Source: Malania oleifera
Lineage: Eukaryota > Streptophyta > Magnoliopsida > Santalales > Ximeniaceae
Direction: 5' to 3'
DNA: 64,000 nucleotides
Assembly (NCBI RefSeq): GCF_029873635.1
Contig: NC_080417.1
Span: 31,422,214-31,486,213 of the forward strand
Notes under the pieces: model-generated
The model's input: the letters and a program-made list of their open reading frames with translations, nothing else
What the model was told of the DNA's origin: nothing
Databases searched by the model: none
Translations under genes and position numbers: made by a program
Shown here: one piece after another, positions 60,354 to 64,000 of the stretch
How positions within the stretch are numbered: the stretch's first letter is position 1
Layout of the letters: every line of letters starts with the position of its first letter

Positions 60354-60639
60354 GGATGGATGGCCAAGGTGACGATGGATTTGAAGCTGTGTAGCAGCGT
60401 CTGTCAGGCAATGGGAGAAGAGAGCGACGCAAAGTAGTAGTCCACGAGCCTCATGTCCTGTACCAATTATCTTCCTCGTCTTTAGATCCTAAATAATCAC
60501 AGAATTGGGAAAGAAAGTTACAGAGCAATTTAGTGCCTTTGTAAGCTTACTGACACAAAATTGAATGGGGACTTAGGAATGTATAAAAAAAAGGAGAGAT
60601 GGAGGGAGTAGGATTTATTGTTCCTATTCCTTAGCTGTA

Positions 60640-60870
60640 GTTGTGGAACCATAAAAAAGGGTAACTTGAGGTAGATTTTTAAAATATTGGAGGGCAGAAA
60701 GGAAGTTGGTTACACCTGTCACGTGGCTAGTAGCAGTAGAGTCGATAATCCAAGGTCTAGTGAGAGAGATACAAGATGACATACAAACTATAGGATTACC
60801 CTTCTAAGCAAAAGATGCAATGTGATGAGATGCTTGTTGAGATGTTTGATACTGTAGGAACCTTGAATAC
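60640..60870 (-). pseudogene. Copia protease, broken
   Basis: On the minus strand EEYSRFLQYQTSQQASHHIA is followed by a stop, then by PWIIDSTATSHVTG. The catalytic D-S-G-A is changed to D-S-T-A. LQYFKNLP follows, as usual for this position. Confidence 0.75.
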
Positions 60871-60879
60871 TCTTCCTCC

Positions 60880-62045
60880 CAGATAACTATGGTATGCTGT
60901 TCACTTGAACAAATGCCTGACGATGGAAACACACTTTGGGAATTGAGGATGCCATCCCGACACACACAACCTCAACACAGCTGCAAATCAGAGTTACACA
61001 GTGAATTGGGATTCCAAAAGTGAACTTCTGGACCAACCGAAACAACCTCAAGTGAATTTTCAGACCAACCAAACCAAACACAAACGAGTCAACCATTGGT
61101 TCAACCATGAACGAGTCACCAGAAAATGGACATAGCACTGTCACGACCCTACAAAATCAATGTATAAATGCTGCCAATGCTTCAAGAGACTTAAACAACT
61201 GGGCATTGCACTGCCATAACCCTACAAAATCAATGTATAAATGCTGCCCCTGCTCCAAGAGACTTAAACACATCCCCAAGAAACCAACATGCAGCTGTAA
61301 CTGTACCAAACACCCTCTATACAGTAGAACATATGAAGTACATAGCGAACAACATCCTCCTGAAATTCATGGACACCATCTCAATCACACAATGTTCAAC
61401 AACCGAAGCAAACCACAAGTGCACAATGAACAAGAACGATAAAAAATGAATCAAGAACACAGCAATATCACTGTTTCAGGCCTCAATGAACTCTATAATT
61501 ACTGATCAACAGCTTCAGGCATTAGCAAGCAAACATTCCCGGAATGCCGCACATGAACAACTAAAAAAGGTGATACCTTTGTACAAAAAAATGACTAACA
61601 ACTTGGTATTATGGTGTGAGGAAGGATTCAAGACATTGGGGAGGAAATTGGAGCTAAATAGCTGCTCAAAAATATCTCATGGGACGGGAGGAAATTGGAG
61701 CAACATGGCTGCTCAAAAATATCTCATGCACCGGCACATGGGGTTGGCAAAAGCCGGCGGATGGTGACATGTGGAGGATCCTCTGGCTATGAAATTTTTT
61801 GAGGGCTAGCAGATCGGCAGGTTCTCTGGCTTGCTATGTGGTTAGTTTTGCAAAATATGAGGTATTTCTTGAGGTGTTGAAGAGGACAGCAGCATCCAGG
61901 ATTTTTCCTGTGACTGCAGTATTTTATGGCAATTGCTGAAGCTGCTCCTGGACTTTGGTGATGCTGATGACCCTTCTACTACAGCAGGTTGCGTGGTATT
62001 TTGATATTTAGGGTTTGATTTAGCGGCGGTTATGCAATTACAGCT
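60880..62045. other. Copia 5' interior without recognisable gag
   Basis: This stretch should encode gag but shows no capsid block or zinc knuckle on the minus strand. It holds two local tandem duplications: ~65 bp at 61137-61270, each with CCTACAAAATCAATGTATAA, and ~47 bp at 61642-61736, each with GCTGCTCAAAAATATCTCAT. Two plus-strand open frames (61107-61442 and 61486-61767) cross these duplications and have no recognised similarity. Confidence 0.55.
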
Positions 62046-62337
62046 CATTTGGTTCGGCAGAATAACTATTCTTGGAATAAGATAAAATATAGTTTAAATT
62101 TTGAGAATCAAAGGAATAGCTATCCTTTATATATACTAATTATTTCATTCAAGATATAAAATGAAAAGAATAGACATCCCTATGGTTTAATTTTGGAATG
62201 GTTATTCCTTATCTATTTCTTATTAAGAAACATTATTATTTGTTTTATAATAAAAACATAGTTTATTGTATAACTAATTGTAACCAACTTATTAAAACTA
62301 ATCTATTTTTGAGAATAGGCATTCTGCAAACCAAATG
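62046..62337. mobile_element. MITE with ~25 bp inverted termini
   Basis: The left end CATTTGGTTCGGCAGAATAA and the right end, read in reverse complement as CATTTGGTTTGCAGAATGCC, are clear inverted termini of a 292 bp AT-rich element. Internal GGAATAGCTATCC- and GGAATGGTTATTCC-like motifs add to the foldback. A target duplication is not clear. A degraded relative is at 4637-4840. Confidence 0.72.
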
Positions 62338-62375
62338 TAATCTTACGGTTTAGGTTGGATCTTGCTTTAATACCA

Positions 62376-62550
62376 TGTTGAATAATTGGGTAAAATGGAA
62401 GACCTAACCTCAATGATAGATCTCTCTCTCTATTTATAATATATGTCAAGTACAATTCCAATGACCATAATACCCTTACTAACTCACACTTATTAACACA
62501 ACGCTAACACATAATAATAATATTGCTAAATGCCTAAATAACCACTAACA
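62376..62550 (-). repeat. Copia 5' LTR
   Basis: Starts TGTTGAATAATTGGG and ends AACCACTAACA (plus view), 175 bp. It matches 57472-57643. The adjacent primer-binding site is at 62363-62375. Confidence 0.88.
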
Positions 62551-63048
62551 GGAATTATAGTCCCATATCACCCTAGAGGAACAAGGGAATACCCTTCCCC
62601 CTCCTATAAAAATGATTTCACATGAGCTGGGTTGCATGCTCTTCCTACATTCGAATGAGGTGGGCCAAGCTTGTCTATTTAGATGATGAGCTGGGCCGAT
62701 TTATCAAAGCCCTATTGTTTTGGGTGTTTAATTGTAAATCTTTGTAGGCTGGGCTTTGTTTATTTAATTAATTGCTGGGCTATGGCAGTTAAGGGCCATT
62801 TCTTTTGGGCATAAAACCTATAATTTTTGGCTTCCTTTTGGCCCACCTTTAGTTGGGCCAATTGAAGTTAAAAAATTTGTAACAAATAACTGAGAAAAAC
62901 CAAACTGAACCAGAAAAACTTGGTTTACAATTAAATTAAATTGTTGGTATGTGGTTTGGTATTGGTTTGAATAATTTAAAAACCGATCAGTTTGGTTCGA
63001 TTATCATTTTGGCCAAAACCGAACCAAAAAGAACTAATTGCACCCCTA

Positions 63049-63785
63049 CTGTCAAGTATGATCTCCATCATAATGGTTCAACCTCAAAAGTTTCAAAGGA
63101 AGCTCACAGTACACGTGTTTGGAGATATATTAGAAAAGGTTGAGAGATTTTATTCCTTCTCATCTACTTTCAAGTGGGGAAAGTAGAGGATGCGTTCTTC
63201 TGGCATGACATTTGGTGTGGCAAAGTCCCAACTCTGATCCTCTTTCCCTTGTTCTGTCTTCAGATTTGTGTATGACAAAGATGTCCTTATTTGCAAACGC
63301 ATGGAACTCACTAATCAAGGGATTGTTTGGGATATTCCTATGAATAGGAATGCTTTCGATTGGGAACTTGATGCTCTTACAGATCTTCCAGCAGCCTCGG
63401 TAAGACTCATTTTCAGGCTAATTCAAATGATACTCTTACCATGGAAGATGTACTGAGGAGGACTCAGAAAGGGATCATATTAAATAAGGAAGAACATGTC
63501 TCTCCTCATCCCCCTTGCTACTTTTTGGGCAGCGTGGAGGGAGGAACAGAAGAGCCGTTGAAGGAACTATTCCTCCTATTCAGTCTGTCATGGGCCAGCA
63601 GATAGCCAGATCTCTAGCTGGCGTTATGGCTGGTTGGAAGGGACCCCTTTGTAATCCTTGATTTTCTTGACACTTTTCAGTGAGGGATGTTTCTCTCTTG
63701 TTTTTTTCCTTTGTACTTTGGTGGAATCCACTTGATGCCTCTTTCTAATAGCATTTTTCTTTACTGATATAAAAAATAAAAAGAT
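63049..63785 (+). mobile_element. L1 LINE, C-terminal part and 3' end
   Basis: The reading resumes after the hAT-like element with STRVWRYIRKGWERFYSF-like and AFFWHDIWCGKVPTL-like blocks (63110-63230), which follow the polymerase in plant L1 proteins. A 3' untranslated segment rich in T (63650-63760) leads to a short A-rich tail (ATATAAAAAATAAAAAG) near 63780, the likely 3' end. Frames are broken. Confidence 0.72.
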
Positions 63786-64000
63786 GTGCTCCTCAATCTT
63801 GTCAATTTATTGTTAGTTGAAATTTAAAAATTGATCCCATGTTGGTTAACTAGTCTTCGAACAATGAAAAAGGAAAACTAGAACAGATGGGCAAGATTAG
63901 CACTTGGCTCTGCTAATTGGTGGTTTTTATTTGTATTGGATGTAAAATGTTGAAATAACCTTTTACTCACACACTTTTTGTGAGTGACCAAACAAAGCAT
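63786..64000. other. No gene seen; probably VPS39 intron 1
   Basis: AT-rich DNA without coding similarity or splice-flanked exon-like stretch. If the VPS39 gene continues, this is still its first intron. Confidence 0.4.

Larger units (their letters stand above)
57472..62550 (-). mobile_element. Ty1/copia element with short LTRs
   Basis: LTRs of about 172 and 175 bp (57472-57643 and 62376-62550) are flanked by GGAAT on both sides (57467-57471 and 62551-62555). The primer-binding site next to the right LTR (TGGTATTAAAGC) is a decayed Met-tRNA site, and a polypurine tract (GAGGGGGAAT) precedes the left LTR. On the minus strand the order is protease, integrase, reverse transcriptase, RNase H, as in Copia. 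No gag could be recognised in the 1.2 kb where it belongs. Many stops and shifts are present. A MITE sits near its 5' end. Confidence 0.9.
57065..63048. mobile_element. hAT-like non-autonomous DNA element, split by a Copia element
   Basis: The ends TATGGGTGTACAA (left) and TTGCACCCCTA (right, reverse complement TAGGGGTGCAA) are imperfect inverted termini. They are flanked by the 8-bp TTGTCAAG (57057-57064) and CTGTCAAG (63049-63056), one mismatch apart. Without the Copia insertion it measures about 0.9 kb (57065-57466 plus 62551-63048), is rich in AACCGAACC-type repeats, and encodes nothing. Removing it rejoins the L1 reading. The 8-bp duplication fits hAT; the alternative boundary (an 11-bp repeat TGTCAAGTATG) cannot be excluded. 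Confidence 0.7.

Noticed and set aside
61486-61767. Plus-strand frame of 93 codons in the Copia element
   Set aside because: It spans a 47 bp tandem duplication and is antisense to the element. No family was recognised; kept only as a remark in the Copia interior.
1-64000. CRISPR arrays, rRNA genes, tRNA genes and bacterial-type operons
   Set aside because: None seen. The repeats present are LTR tandem repeats and microsatellites, and the only tRNA-like sequences are the two SINEs and the primer-binding sites.

Overview
The window is plant nuclear DNA, probably eudicot, and is mostly nested retrotransposons around one recognisable host exon. The plant origin rests on an exon matching plant VPS39/VAM6, a Tekay-type chromovirus, a Tat-clade Ty3/gypsy element with two RNase H domains, RTE and L1 LINEs, a tRNA-derived SINE and several plant-style MITEs. 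The species cannot be named from the sequence.

Layout. 1-6038: an inverted repeat, a foldback MITE, a 2.2 kb solo LTR, two more small MITE-like elements, otherwise AT-rich DNA. 6039-14625: a complete LTR element with matching 5-bp target duplications that carries a broken gag and no pol (TR-GAG type). 14905-19560: a decayed RTE LINE (- strand) split by a solo LTR. 20157-33757: a solo LTR split by a Tekay gypsy element (21121-32562, - strand), whose 3' LTR is itself split by another solo LTR. 33804-37967: another solo LTR split by a solo LTR of a different family. 37968-39623: flank and promoter of the host gene. 39624-40068: exon 1 of VPS39. From 40069 to the window end no other VPS39 exon is visible, so if the gene is functional its first intron exceeds 23.9 kb. 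That intron holds an L1 LINE invaded by a rearranged Tat complex (41569-55455) and by a hAT-like element (57065-63048), which contains a Copia element, which contains a MITE.

The most striking feature lies in the Tat element between integrase and 3' LTR. A sense-strand reading of about 270 codons there has the features of a WUSCHEL-type (WOX) transcription factor: a WOX homeodomain, a T/A/V-rich linker, a WUS-box (TLQLFP) and a C-terminal LxLxL (EAR-like) motif. It has its own TATA box. A second, oppositely oriented Tat fragment 3.5 kb away keeps the C-terminal half, so the capture predates at least one round of element copying. The head-to-head arrangement also makes an inverted repeat with arms of about 1.8 kb that includes part of this reading frame.

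A second theme is that unrelated LTR families here carry clustered short palindromes (GTCGAC types, or GGGCCC in one family) just upstream of their TATA boxes, which looks like recurrent U3 regulatory arrays. Apart from VPS39 exon 1, every coding region seen belongs to a mobile element and carries stops or frameshifts. Several nesting steps are dated relative to each other by exact target-site duplications.
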